A stretch of 64,000 nucleotides of DNA, taken from Stenogyne calaminthoides (taxonomy: Eukaryota; Streptophyta; Magnoliopsida; Lamiales; Lamiaceae). Where the stretch lies: contig JBBCBC010000027.1 of NCBI GenBank assembly GCA_037126765.1, forward strand, positions 3,558,406 to 3,622,405, given 5' to 3'. A model generated the notes under the pieces. The model saw nothing but the letters and a program-made list of their open reading frames with translations, was not told the DNA's origin and ran no database searches. The translations under genes and the position numbers were made by a program. This document shows positions 12,323 through 24,132 of the stretch, piece after piece (the stretch's first letter is position 1; each line of letters opens with the position of its first letter).

Positions 12323-13817
12323 ATCGTATCGAGCCTTTATTTTTGCTCAATTTTGTAAATTGTAATTTAATTCGTGGACATTAAATTTGAAATTGGATAG
12401 TAGAACCGTTAGATCATTTTGCGGTATCCAATTGTCATGGATTTTAATGTTTTATTTTGCATGCATATAAACCGTGGTTTTTTAATTCGATTCGTTCGGA
12501 TTTGTTTTGCCTCGCGAGAAAATCCACGAAAGTAGACTAGGATTTGTTTGATTTGATCAATGTAATAGACTAGTCTAGATCTCCAGGTTTATTTATTTTT
12601 TTTGTAAATAAATTGTAACCGGACGGGAAACTAAAAAACGAAGAATTAAAGCGACGTAAATCCGTAATCCGCAAAGCGTAGGGAAGTAGCGCCGCAAGGC
12701 CGCACGCTTGGGCGCTAGGTGGAGGCAGGCGGCCGAGCGCCACAAGGAGAGGAGGGGCAAGACGGGCGGCAGGGGCAGCCCAAAGTCGAAATGACGGACG
12801 GACGGCTGGGCGGGCTACAAGACGACGCGGCGGACGAGTTGGCGGCCGAGGTCGCGGGCGAGAAGGAGCGGGCGGCGATGCCATGGCGGACAAGACGTCG
12901 CCGCCGAGATCTCGGCTGACGCCGCCGACACCGCCGAGGCGTGTTGAGGCATTTGGCACGACCCGCAGGCCGGTGCCGAGGTCGTCTAGGCCAAGTGGCC
13001 GGCCGAACGCGGGCGTGCATCCCGGCTTGAAATTGCTTGGCGTGGCGGTTCGAGAGATTTAAGTATTTTTTTCGAGATTTAACGAGTGGGAGAAATTGAG
13101 ATGTGTTTCTTCAAGATCAAGCCAAGAAAAATCAAACCATGACAATTGGATAATTTGTGCCCAATATGTTTATTTTTCTTATATGCTTGATTTATTTGTG
13201 CTATCTTATGCTTTATTTAATTTGTTTAAATGTGTTTCGCATGAGGGTTGCCAAATTGAAAAATCTCAACTCCAAAATTACTAAGTATGTTTTAAATAAT
13301 TAATTGACAATTTTATTAGGATAATAAAATTGAATTAATTTTGACCTCCATGATTTATTTATTTGTGAATTCTTTTGGAGAAATTCCTCACGGACGGTCA
13401 AAAGATAGATTTCACATGAATGAATTCCAAACGGATGATTGTGGGTTATTACTAGTATGCATTTATGACCTCCCCACGAGGCTCGATCAAAGCAAAATAG
13501 TAATCCTGTATTTAATCATGGTTATTACTTAGGTATAAAATTGATATGCATATACTTCCCCAAGTCCCCGCCAATTTTATATTGGTCAAGGGAGCCAACT
13601 ATTAATCCGGATATTAAAGGTTTGTAATCGTTTTTGTTTGTAACTCGCTTGAATGTGTTTAAATAATCACCCACCACACGCGGGCTTATTTAAACTGCTT
13701 TTGAGATGTTGGTTGATGCATGTTCATATTTTTTGAGATTTTAATATGATGCATGTGGATCAAACTTTTTGTGATAATTTTGTGCTTATGCATATTATTG
13801 TTTATTTCAGGTTCATC
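12323..13817 (+). other. Copia leader with GC-rich patch
   Basis: Region between LTR and gag. Bases 12660-13030 are strikingly GC-rich, with many GGCGG/CGCCG words, in otherwise AT-rich DNA. Equivalent GC-richer patches occur at the same place in the related copies (about 38140-38270, 50690-50800, 59280-59640). Long open frames on both strands here (such as 129 codons on the minus strand) are low-complexity Ala/Pro/Arg and are best read as by-products of composition. Confidence 0.5.
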
Positions 13818-14757
13818 ATGTCGCAACCTTTTAATCCATTGTTATATACACTCAAAGAACACCAATTATCCGGAGAAAACTATAATGTTTGGAAACTTAA
13901 ATATGATGCATGTCCCCTACCGCACAAAAAACATTTTTTGGATTCTTGATATACCCAAGCCACGAAGTTTCACCGATGAATCAACCGATGCGACAAGACA
14001 TGAGTATAATATTTGGGAGAAAGCCAATGAACCCATGAAACGTGTAATCTTGACTTCATCGGTTCGATGATTTGAAACAAGTTCATGAAGGTGTTGAGTC
14101 CGGCCGGAAATTATGCAAAGTCTTGAAGAAATGTTTTCAACAAAAGACCGCATGATCGATCGGTTTAAAAACGACGATTTGGCTAGGCCGAAAATGGTTG
14201 AGGAACACAGAAGTGGAGCATGTTCTCGAGTTAAAAACCATTTTCTCAAACCGGGCTTATCTCTGAAACTAAGTATTGTGATGAGGCCCAAATCAATTTT
14301 CGCTGCTTACTCGCCAAGAAGCTTGATGAATTTTCTTGTGGTTTTGTGATGAGTGATCACATGTTTACCATGGATGATCTTCAAGAAGCCTTGGAGATAG
14401 TGGAGAAGCATTTAGGAAAGAAAGACGAAGCATTGGTGACCAAAAGCCTTTTCTCGAGATCTAGGCCAATTGGAAGGCAAGTCTCAAGAAAAAGGAAAGT
14501 GGTCGAACCAAAGCAAGCTCATCATTAAGAAAAGTGAGAAAAGACGGTTAATGGTTGGGTGTCAAGAAAGAGCCAAAAGGAATATGTTTCAACCGGGGAG
14601 AAAAGGACATTGGAGGTCACTGCTCCAATCCCAAAAGCGAGAGTAAAAGAAAGGTAATCCTCACTCACTAGTTGTTGAAACTTGTTTAGAGGCGTATGCC
14701 TCCCATTTATGGGTGGTGGATACGGGATCCACTGATCATGTTTGTTTCACTCACTAG
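13818..14757 (+). pseudogene. Copia gag with zinc knuckle and start of protease, frameshifted
   Basis: The ATG at 13818 opens MSQPFNPLLY and then GENYNVWK, the N-terminal pattern of plant copia gag; an acceptor-like TTATTTCAG lies just upstream. After about 13905 the frame shifts repeatedly. Later blocks include an E-x-x-L-F-S-x-x-R region, MSDHMFTMDDLQEALEIVEKHL at 14349-14420, and a degraded CCHC knuckle near 14588-14635 (first Cys, GEKG and final H/C visible, second Cys reading Arg). At about 14700-14745 the sequence AYASHLWVVD-x-G-S-x-DHV carries the aspartic-protease active site. The gene is cut right after it. Confidence 0.75.
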
Positions 14758-16581
14758 TTTGTTCCCCAACAATAGTTCAAATTACAAATACACACAAATA
14801 GACAAACTAGACGTTTCTCAATTACAAAAGTTGCAATCCTTAAACAGTTAAGAAAACAAATTCAATCTCAATTGCATATTTATTCCACTTCATACACAAA
14901 AAAAAAATTTAAAAAAAAAAAAGCAGTCACACATCACAAAACATACTATGAAGTTCGGTCCATATATCTGAAAATGCTCAAAACAACAGCTCACAGTGCA
15001 AATAACACACACATAAAATCTGAACATGTTCAAATCGAAACTAAACAACGGTTAATTATAGTTTCTGAACAAACAGTTTCTGAACAAAAGTTTAAAGTCC
15101 AAATACACACAAATTAAACAAACTAGACCTTTTTCTAGAAAAATTTCGCTGAACAACAGTTGATTACACTTTCTGAACAAAAAACACTCGAATAAATCAA
15201 TCACACTTATCTGAATAACAAGTGTTTGAACAATAGTTCAAACTACAAATACACAAAAATAGACAAAATATTTTCTGAACACAGACATATATTGAACAAC
15301 ATAAGACAAAATCATACATTTGCCCTTCCGTTTTTTTTTTTGAACCAACAAGAGATCCTTCAAACATCCTCACCTCTATCAACTTCATGTTTTCTTTTCA
15401 CGTTTGGAAATACTTATTTTTCCTTGTTCTAAAACTTTGCTACCTTCCATTTATATTTTCGAGATTTCCTAAACAATCACAAGAAGAAGGGACAACTTCA
15501 ATTCCTGAACAAGAACAAGAACTGCACAAGTTAAGAAGTTCAAATTTTATTCAATTTTTAAAGTAAACGTTCATAGATTTAGTGAAAAATTGCAATAAAT
15601 TATAAGAACACGTTGATTTCATGAAAAAATTACCTTGAAAATAGTCTTCTTCTTCAAATCATCGCTTTTTTCAATCGGACAAATGATTTCGTGTGATCTT
15701 CTCTCTTCTCAGCTCTTGAATTTCAATAGGACAATTTCAAATTTCAAATTTTTTCAAATGTGGGAGAAAGTATTGTTTGAGAGGGAAAATGGGGAGAAAG
15801 GTATGATGGGACTCCCCTCAACTTTCTTGGGAAACAATTAAATCAGTTTGTAGGGGGTTGAATTTTAATTTGGTTCGAATTATATTAATTGGTAAAGGAA
15901 GGATGGAAATGTCACTTTTAATTTTAAGTAAACTACATAAAGGTGTTTGTAGTTACTAGAGATAAGAATAAGGAAAATGTAGCTAGTAGTAATTGACCTA
16001 ATTATTAATAGCTACAAAGTTTGGGAACAATTTATTAATATGTATAAAATGGATTGAATATGTTGTCAAAGTTGCACATGAAATATGCAAATACACATGC
16101 ATATATATAATTATTTTGTACTTATTAATAAGTTGCAATTCAAAAACATATTTACGTGTAAGTCTTTTCTATTTCGTAATCACGATTTCTGACTTTTAAA
16201 GATTTATCACTAATAATAAAATCCAAGGTCCAACAGTTGGACCAATAATATCTAGGTGTTATATTTACTTTAAATCATTTAAGATTTTTGGTCGAACTGA
16301 AGATGTTATTTAATTACTTATTTTAATGATTCGATTCATCCTTTAGTTTCAGGATTTTATGATTTTCTCTTAAGTATGTACTTCTAGTTGTAGCTATATT
16401 CATGTTGCCAAAACCAGTTATGCTATACCACGTGTGATTGAAATAAACATTCAAATAAAATATTATTCCTTGTGGGGTAAAAGTTACGGATTGATTAAAG
16501 TACACGCACATATAATTATACTTGGATTTGAAAGAAAATTTATCATTTATTATTGAGCTTGTTATTACAATAATTTGTTTA
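14758..16581. other. Intergenic DNA with dispersed GAACAA/AGTTCAAA repeats
   Basis: No gene recognised. A repeat of about 40 bases centred on CAATAGTTCAAATTACAAA occurs at 14763-14805 and 15229-15268 with a weaker copy near 15085-15130, interspersed with TTTCTGAACAA words. From 15640 to 16580 it is unremarkable AT-rich DNA. Confidence 0.4.
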
Positions 16582-16589
16582 TAGACAAG

Positions 16590-17097
16590 CAGGACCGGTT
16601 ATAAGGGTGTTCACTAAGCCCACCCGCATCGGGCCTCACTTTTTCCAGGGCCCCCAGACCCAAATTTTCGAGGCCCATTACTAGGCTTAAAAAAAATTAT
16701 AATCATAAAACTGATGCTAAGGATATACAACCGCCGACAAAAAAATTTCAATTATTCTTCTCATCCTTAATTTTCTCAACCTCCATTAATCTTCCATCAA
16801 TTTCTCTATTTTCCAATAAAATTCATCCTTAATTTTCTCAACCTCTATTAATTTTCCATCAATTTCTCTATTTTCCAATAAAATTACCGTTGATCTTTTG
16901 TCAGTCAGTTTGTGCATATAAATATGTATCCCAAATTAAAAAACAACTCCAATACCATGTTTAGGGGGTGTTTTTTTTTAATATTACTATATTGCTTCTA
17001 TAAAAACTAAATTGTTTCATATTCATTTACTTGGACCTCACTTAAGACCTCATTTGAGAGTTCGCACCAGGCCACCAAATTCTTCCAAACGGCCCTG
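16590..17097. mobile_element. Non-autonomous hAT-like element, 508 bp
   Basis: The element starts CAGGACCGGTT and ends AAACGGCCCTG, so the terminal inverted repeat is CAGG(A/G)CCG(G/T)TT, close to the Ac-like hAT terminus. It is flanked by a perfect 8-bp target duplication TAGACAAG at 16582-16589 and 17098-17105, the size expected of hAT insertions. The interior is noncoding and rich in GGGCC/GGCCC words at both ends. It contains a 62-bp tandem duplication. No transposase is present. Confidence 0.85.
16762..16885 (+). repeat. 62-bp tandem duplication inside the hAT-like element
   Basis: Two adjacent copies of a 62-base pyrimidine-rich unit beginning CATCCTTAATTTTCTC lie at 16762-16823 and 16824-16885. 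They differ at only a few bases, so the duplication is recent relative to the decay of the element ends. Confidence 0.85.
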
Positions 17098-17105
17098 TAG
17101 ACAAG

Positions 17106-19765
17106 TATCTTGGTACGTGTCAGTATGTCACATGCTCATATTATAATATTAACGTAACAAAAGCACCGACCCATAAAAAGATTAAGACAAATGATTAATC
17201 ATAAGAAAAGCTAAATTAATTAAATTGTGGGACCACTTTATGTTCTCTTTCTTTTGTGGCCGTTGGGAAAGAAGAATGTTATATAACTTGATAAAATCAA
17301 ATGAATGAATTGGAGTATATAATTTGTATTTTTTTTTAAATATGTACACTAGATATATTAAAACATGTAATTTTTTTTTATTAATATAAAGTGTATATAT
17401 TAAATTTGTATTTAAATTGCACAATACACTTGGTACACACTAATTTATTAAAAAATGATATGATATGAATGGAATATTGTGTTTGAGTAATATATTAAGG
17501 AAAGATTTCTGAAAAATATATGAAAACCAAATATATATTCCTAAGCATTTGTAAAGAAATGCTATGAATTAATTAATACATGTATAATGTTTAAATCATA
17601 AATGAAGAAAAAAGAATTTTAAAAATTAATATTTAAGTAGTGCGTACATAGTATTTTACTCAAACATAAGACTGTCTGCATTCAGAGAAGGATATAGGGG
17701 ATGCTAAAAAGGCTAGGAGGAGGTTGTACCTCTTGTAATCTAATTTTTTTTATGCTTTTAATTTATAAAATTTTATCATTTCGTCCTCTTTAAAATATAA
17801 AATACTTACTCTTTTTTCTTTTAAAAATTTTGTCCACCTTGTAACGAAATCCTGATCCATCCCTATCTGCACTTATCCGAAAATTTTGAAACAGAAAAAA
17901 AAAATAATTAAATTAGTTACCAGTCCAACACCAAAAGTACTTGATAAAGTTTATTGTAATTTTTTTTTTTGGGTGAGTATGAATACTCAGTATGAGCATG
18001 AAATGGTTATAAATGAAAATCACTTCCTTTTTTTTTATTTTTTGTTTTGCAAATTGCCACTAATGTATAAGAGAAATAATTTTAAAAGATAAATCTGTAA
18101 AAAAATCACACGCACACATAATTTTCTTCGACGATAAGAAAATGTTGTCCCACGAGTTAGCATAAAGTAAGTTGAATTAAATAATAGTACTGATATGATG
18201 AGATTATATACCAACAATATTGTTATTATTTAGCAAAGACAAAGTTTAGGATACAAATTTGTATACATACAAATCTCAATTGAAACCAAATTTCACTTTA
18301 TCCAACTCATTATTGACCCTTTTTTGACCACCTGACCCGCTGACCCTTCCTAAATTGATTGATTTGTATCTATACAAATTTGTACAGTAGACTTACTCTT
18401 TAAAAATATACACAAGAGATTTCAAGTGTATCCATTAAAATAGATTTAAAAATATTTATAAGAAAAATTAATATCAAAATTCCAATGAGTTTTTTTAAAA
18501 AAAAAAAACAAAATTCGAATGAGTTGTTGCTTTTTTCAATTACATATTACAAAGGATTTTATTCGATTTAAAACATTGGTAAATCCTTCGGTCTTCTGTT
18601 ACTATGTTTGTTTATTAACTGATCTTAAATTAAGATTTAATTAATATGTGATTGTGTTTTAAGAACAATAATTTAGAGGTTGCGTTTTAAAGACAATAAT
18701 TTTACGAACTTATTAAGTCTGGTAAATTTATAAATGTTGAACAATCGTACCACTCAAATGATATTTCAGTCCGACTTGAATTTATTTGAGCCCTATTATT
18801 CTATATTTATAAATTTTAAAATATACATATATTTATAAATTTTAAAATATATTATTCTATTTATTTAAATTCGTAAATTTATTATCTTAAAATACGACTC
18901 CCCTAAATTACATGAAAAAAAAACATTTTTCCACTAATGTGCATAGTCATTTCGACTTTCTTTCTTCTTTTGAGAGAGAAAATAAATATACACCCACATT
19001 TATTATACCTAAGGTCCTCAACCAAAACAGTTCACTTTTTCTAAAGAAAAGTGTAGAACATCAATGTAGTACCTCTTGTATTACTTTCAGTACACTCAAC
19101 CCAGAACCAGAAAAAATGAGTTTTGGTCAACCTCGCAATTGAGAGTCATGTCTTTTTCAGTATAATATGGACAAAAGTAATGGTTTCAGAATTCCCAACT
19201 TAAATCATAATGACATCTTTACAATTTTCATTAAATTAAAAAGTAAATTTATTTTTCAACTAATCTTTATTAGATGCCAAGTCTTGGGACAAAAATATTA
19301 TATACACCACGTGCACCATTAAATTCAAGTATTAGTTATTTTCATTTAATACTATTTAAAAAAACACTTGAGTTTAATGGTGTACTTGGTGCATGCAATA
19401 CTTTATCGAGAAGAATGTGTCAAGGGATGAGGATGATTGGAGTAGTGAATATTGTGATTAGGAAATAAGAGGATAAAGATGATTCTCAGGTGATAAATTT
19501 TGGTGGTACTAGAAATAAGGCGGAAAAAAAGAGTGAAATGTATAATTAAGTGCAACTTTTAAATATAAAATGGTTCAAATGTAATGATATAAAATTATTC
19601 CATAAAAATTGTCATATAGTTTTACATCTTCCTCTAAAACATATTATTTTGGATGTTAAACAATATTTAAAGACTATTTTTTTATCGTATTATTATGAAC
19701 TTATTTGCAACATCTAGTCAATAGAGTGAAAGTGTTTTTCTTTAAGTGGATGCGACCCATCTTTA
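17106..19765. other. AT-rich intergenic DNA
   Basis: No coding or RNA gene recognised. It holds long A/T runs and one small inverted-repeat element at 18252-18384. A short near-tandem repeat of TTTATAAATTTTAAAATAT occurs at about 18808-18850. Confidence 0.4.
18252..18384. repeat. Small MITE-like element with about 24-bp inverted ends
   Basis: The left end starts TACAAATTTGTATACATACA and the right end is its near-perfect reverse complement, closing with ATACAAATTTGTA. The total is about 133 bp. No clear target duplication was found. The size and ends suit a miniature inverted-repeat element. Confidence 0.55.
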
Positions 19766-21060
19766 AAGAATTTTTTTTTTTGATCGGGTAAATAAAATTT
19801 TATAAAAGAGCTTAGAGTACAAGGGGTACCCCAACCCTTTACAAGAAATAGTTATACATCTTAAATAACACAAGAAATAAACTATCATATCGACCCCCAC
19901 TATCTACGCATCTTAGCAAGATCTAGGATTTGACAACCAATTTACATAAGAAATCTCCTTATCTATAATATCTTTCGACCCTAGCCAAGACCAGATTTTC
20001 GCTTTTACTTCTTCAATGACTTTTATGGGATTCGGAGCTTCCCCGTTGAATATCAAGTCGTTCCTTAAGTTCCAAATTGTCCACACAATACACACACAAA
20101 CAGTTGTCGATTTTCTTGTCTTAGAATCTGAATTAAAAAAGTTATCATGTTGAAGGAAATTAACAATAGGATCCAAATGTTGGACTATTGAAAACTTCGT
20201 CCAAGCATAGACTGAATTCCAGATTTTTCGGGCAAAATCACAATTGAAAAAAAGATGGCCAATGTTTTCTTCTTCTCCACCACATAAAGCGCAAGTAACA
20301 TCTTCATTAGACAAAATAATACCTCTGTTTTGTAGACTTGTTCTTGTCGGCATTCTCTTTTGTAGCACTTTCCACACAATTGCTTGAACTCTTCTTGGCG
20401 CGTAGCAACTCCATAGTCTCTTGAAGCTTTTCTCCTTTTTATCTATCGGTGGCCACCCTCACTTCGGTTTTAATCTAAGTAGGCATCTTTAATATTGAAT
20501 AGTCCGGTCCTTCCACTTCCAAAAATCAGCCTCCTCACTATTTATTTTGTACCTGTTTACAACATTAAGCAAATCATTAACCATCTCCTCCTCCCTCTCT
20601 CTCAATGTTCTCTTCCACTTTAATTCCCAGCCCCAATTTCCATCTACCCAACTCCCCATCTCCTGAATTAATAACACCTGCTGATCACTTAATCTATAAA
20701 GCCTAGGAAATTTTAATTTCATCACTCCCCCCCCAATCCACCCATCCTCCCAAAAACAGTTTTATCATCTCTTCCCACCACTCTTTCTAATTCGTCCCTC
20801 AAACCCCCCCTCCCTCGGATCCCCATAAAATTTTACAGATATCCTTCCACCAACCCGACACCGCCCCAACCCCTCTCCTCCCTCCATTGTTATCCCCCCT
20901 CATTACATCAAACGGTTTTTTGCCATATTTTGACTCAATAACCCTAACCCACAACCTACTTGGTTCATTTGAAAACCTCCACACCCATTTTCTCAAAAGA
21001 ACTTCGTTAAAGACCCCCAAATTTTTAATCCCCAATCCACCTCATAAGCTGAGCGCAATA
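19766..21060 (-). mobile_element. 5'-truncated LINE (non-LTR retrotransposon)
   Basis: Minus-strand fragments match the C-terminal part of plant LINE ORF2 in order: LGIKNLGVFNEVLLRKWVWRF near 21035-20970, a WWKDI block, an EEADFWKWK block, then the zinc-binding RT C-terminal domain. The 3' end, at the low coordinate, is marked by a T run at 19770-19783, the reverse of a poly(A) tail. The terminal sequence AGAGTACAAGGGGTAC is shared with the LINEs at 44436 and 52166. The 5' part (endonuclease, RT palm) is missing, as is common for LINE insertions. Confidence 0.85.
19913..20377 (-). pseudogene. LINE reverse transcriptase zinc-binding domain (zf-RVT), open frame of 154 codons
   Basis: An intact frame reads WKVLQKRMPTRTSL, then CALCGGEEENIGHLFFNC, the C-x2-C...H-x4-C pattern of the zf-RVT domain, then IWNSVYAW and IVWTIWNLRNDLIFNG. 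In plant LINEs this domain lies at the end of ORF2. The methionine is not a true start; the frame is only the surviving part of a longer ORF2, with upstream sections (20489-20725 and 20799-21035) in other frames. Confidence 0.85.
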
Positions 21061-21219
21061 TTGTTGTCAACTACTGATACTTTTGATCCAAACCATTGAA
21101 ATATTATTGTGTTCCATTAGTGGTTAATAACATTACCAATATACGTTAAACGATATCACCTCATAAGCTGCGCGCAATATTGTATGTCAACTACTGATAC
21201 TCTTGATCCAAACCATTGA
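21040..21219 (+). repeat. Two direct repeats of about 60 bp, 119 bp apart
   Basis: A unit starting CCTCATAAGCTG and ending CCAAACCATTGA is present at 21040-21099 and again at 21159-21219 with four or so differences. The first copy overlaps the truncated 5' edge of the LINE. A local duplication of the insertion edge, or template switching during insertion, would explain it. Confidence 0.8.
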
Positions 21220-21710
21220 TTACTCTATATGTAATGAATTAACGAGTTAGTTAGGCCACGTTTGTTTTCAGCTTGAGGTGGAAGGGGCAAATTCGGGTGG
21301 AGAAAACCCGAAAAGTGAATTCATTAGAAACCCGAATCAATTCACAAGAACAAAAAAAAATTGAAATGAAAAGGCGTTTTTTTTGGCATGCGAGATGTAT
21401 GTAATGGGTAAGAGAGAATTTGAGAGTCTTTTGGGTGGGAGGAGGAAGTAAAAAAAAGGAGAGAATGAGGGGCTGGTGAGGTTAATTTAATTTATTGGGT
21501 TGGGGAGCAAAATTTAAGTGTATGGTGAATATAAGGGTGTAATTGTCCACTTTTGCACCTTAGAGTGCTACTAAAAAGTGGTAGCACATAGGAGTAATGA
21601 TGGCTAAAAAATAGTACTTTTAAGTAATTTTCCCTATATAGATCTTTTACTACAGAGTGAAGGTTGTAAACTAATTTCACCACAAAAAATTATTTTATAT
21701 AAGGGCTAAG
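21220..21710. other. Intergenic DNA, nothing firm
   Basis: The sequence GGCCACGTTTGTTTT near 21253 resembles the end of a Tourist-like element, but I could not find the matching opposite end. No gene recognised. Confidence 0.3.
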
Positions 21711-21987
21711 TCTTCAGGCGATTCATATACAAGACCGCAAGATTTATAATGCATTTTAAAACCGTACAACTTGTTATACTGAAAGATGCAACTTTTCATA
21801 CTAAAAGATGCAACTTGTTTATACTGAAACATGCAACTTGTTTATACTGAAACATGCAATTATATTTTCATATTAATAGTTGCACGATTCAGTATAAATA
21901 AATTGCATCTTTCACTATAACAAGTTGCATTGTTCTAAAATATACTGTGAGTGGACAGTACACCTAGATACACATAAGACTTACTCT
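21711..21987. repeat. Hairpin (MITE-like) repeat with internal tandem units
   Basis: The block runs from GGCTAAGTCTT to AAGACTTACTC, inverted ends of about 8 bp. The words GCAACTTGTTATACTGAAAG and a reversed counterpart near 21899-21925 form hairpin arms. Between them a unit of about 24 bp, GCAACTTGTTTATACTGAAA, recurs three to four times (about 21787-21860). A diverged relative lies at 23447-23602. Confidence 0.55.
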
Positions 21988-22485
21988 TATATAAGACCAA
22001 TGCTTATAAGGTTAAGCAAAAACTTTTGTGAAATGGAGTTCACATGAACTCCTTTTTTTTTATAATATAACTGTGATGTATAAACAATATTTACTTTTAT
22101 GCATATCCACTATCAATTATTTAAGAAATCAAATATTTTTTTTTAAAATAGCAAATAATATATATACATAACAATAACACTCGAAAAATAAAATTTATTT
22201 AAATTCAAATTCACATGAGACTACTGTCACCGTCTTAGAAAAAAGAGTCACGTTATATCAAAATATTATAAGTAACATTTATGTGAATCAGGTCTATACA
22301 TGAACTCAATCACTGTTATGTGTAAAAACTATCGTTGTTATGCACATTAACTTTCACCGTTTAAAAATATAAAATATTTTTTAAATAATGATAATTTTTA
22401 TACATAACACTGATACTAAAATAAATCATGTTCATGATGAGCTTGAATTTACACAAATTTTTATCAAATATTATTGTAATAAGTG
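21988..22485. other. AT-rich intergenic DNA
   Basis: Nothing recognised beyond A/T runs and the short palindrome GGAGTTCACATGAACTCC at 22036-22053. Confidence 0.3.
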
Positions 22486-22489
22486 TTTT

Positions 22490-22975
22490 CAAAAACCGGT
22501 TGAACCGGTCGAACTGTGAACCGCTCATGTCACCAGTCCAATCATTCCTTAAAAACGGTTAATCCGATTTTATTATTTTTATTATTTATTAAATCACTTT
22601 TCATAATTTTTTTTCATATTTTTTTATAAATCTCCAGATAATGTTATTGTTTTAATCTCAATATCATTTTCTCCTTCATAAATTAATTCACAAGTCATCA
22701 ACTTCATTTAATCTCTTACCGCCGTCACATACTGTGTGGAATTAATCCACAACGCCATCATCTCTGGTCTTCAAACTCTATTGTATTTATTTTAATATAA
22801 GACTTATAAGTTATAAATTAGTATAATTTTTTTTATGAATAAATATTTATTTTTTAATGTAACATACAAAATATAAAAAAAAATATGCATAAATCATTTT
22901 AACCGCTGAACCGTGGTTCAACCGGCTCAATCAAGTGGACCTATTAATCGCTGGTTCCCAAACCGGTTTGGTAGC
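22490..22975. repeat. CCGGTT-rich inverted-repeat element, MITE-like
   Basis: The left part reads AAAAACCGGTTGAACCGG near 22493. The right part, near 22908-22970, carries CCGTGGTTCAACCGG and CCAAACCGGTTTGG in inverted sense. The roughly 480-bp block therefore has matching inverted ends with an AT-rich middle. Exact ends and target duplication are unclear. Confidence 0.45.
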
Positions 22976-24120
22976 TTGCCTGATTATGAACACACCGATT
23001 GTAATCATATTTATAATTTAGTTATTCTTTTGGTATATGATACAATTCACACACTAAATAGGAAATTATATGATTTAATAAGATAATCTAACAAATATAT
23101 TGAGTGTATTACACCAACACAAAAATTTACGTGAACTTGAGTTTATGATGAATTTTATTTTATTGTACAAAATTATTACTATTTAAAAAATATTTTAAAT
23201 TATAATAATTTTAACGCATAACAACAATATTTTTTGTACATAAAATTGATAGAATTAATGTATAGACCAGATTCACGTACTCATAGTTAAGCCTTTTATG
23301 CATCGTGCATTCATAATGCATTTTAGAATCATACAACTTGTTTATATTGAACCGCGCAATTATTAATATTCAAAAAAACACTCAGACGATTTAGTGTAGA
23401 ATAAATAAGATATTTGAATATAACAAATTATATGATTTTAAAGGTTAAGTCTTGTAGATGATTCAAGTCGTTAACAGATCTTTATCACAAGATTTTAAAA
23501 TTATACAACTTATTATACTAAAATATACAATTTATTTAAACTAAATCGTTCAATTAAAAATTCACTATAAATAAACAATACACCTGAATGTACACGAGAC
23601 TTCCCGATTAGCCATGCATAAATCAGTGTCCTCTCTAATCGAATCTAGTATAATTAAATTTCAACTCATCTAGTCACACCGAAACAAACTCAATCAAATG
23701 CATGTTTAGAGTTTCGTTATTGATTCATTGAATATGTACAAATTAATTAAATATTTTATTTGAACGTGGTCAAATTGATAAATTAAACATGTATATACGC
23801 AAACGAATTATTAGAAAGTCCATATGATTCCAAAATCAGGTCTTGTCTAAAACCTGGATTCTTGTCAATCACAATTATAAAATCTACATAATAAATCAAA
23901 TAAAAAATAAATAAAAAATTATTTAATGCATACCATAGTACTATCTCCACCCCACTGAGTCAGAATATCCAAGAATAAATGTAGTCTGACTATAATTAAT
24001 CACAATAAATATTTTCTGTCGTAACAGTAATTTACTATAGTAACTTCATTTTCCTATCTCTTACATGTACCATCTCTAAATAAAATAATTGATTATCAAA
24101 TGGTATTTATTTTTATAAAG
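22976..24120. other. AT-rich intergenic DNA upstream of the cellulose synthase gene
   Basis: No gene recognised. It includes a diverged relative (23447-23602, ends GGTTAAGTCTTG and ACGAGACTTCC) of the 21711 hairpin repeat. The rest may hold distal promoter elements of the downstream gene, but none can be named with confidence. Confidence 0.35.
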
Positions 24121-24124
24121 TGCG

Positions 24125-24132
24125 TATATAAA
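24125..24132 (+). promoter_or_regulatory. Candidate TATA box of the cellulose synthase gene
   Basis: TATATAAA lies about 1 kb before the start codon. It is followed at 24341-24390 by a CT-rich tract (CTCTCTCT words), a common feature of plant core promoters and 5' leaders. If used, the leader would be nearly 1 kb, or shorter if it contains an intron. Inferred from position only. Confidence 0.45.

Larger units (their letters stand above)
11170..14757 (+). mobile_element. Truncated Ty1/copia retrotransposon (LTR, leader, gag)
   Basis: Three parts follow in element order. First is a 5'-truncated LTR of the family repeated later in the window, then a leader with a GC-rich patch, then a gag gene that stops in the protease region. 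It shares sequence with the longer minus-strand copy at 52655-61863, including the distance from LTR end to gag start (about 1.5 kb in both). The break at about 14757, just after the protease active-site sequence, joins unrelated repeat DNA. Integrase, RT and RNase H are missing. Confidence 0.8.

Noticed and set aside
12570..12959. 129-codon minus-strand frame rich in Ala, Pro and Arg
   Set aside because: It lies in the GC-rich copia leader, where stop codons are rare by composition. It has no domain, and overlapping frames on both strands are equally open.
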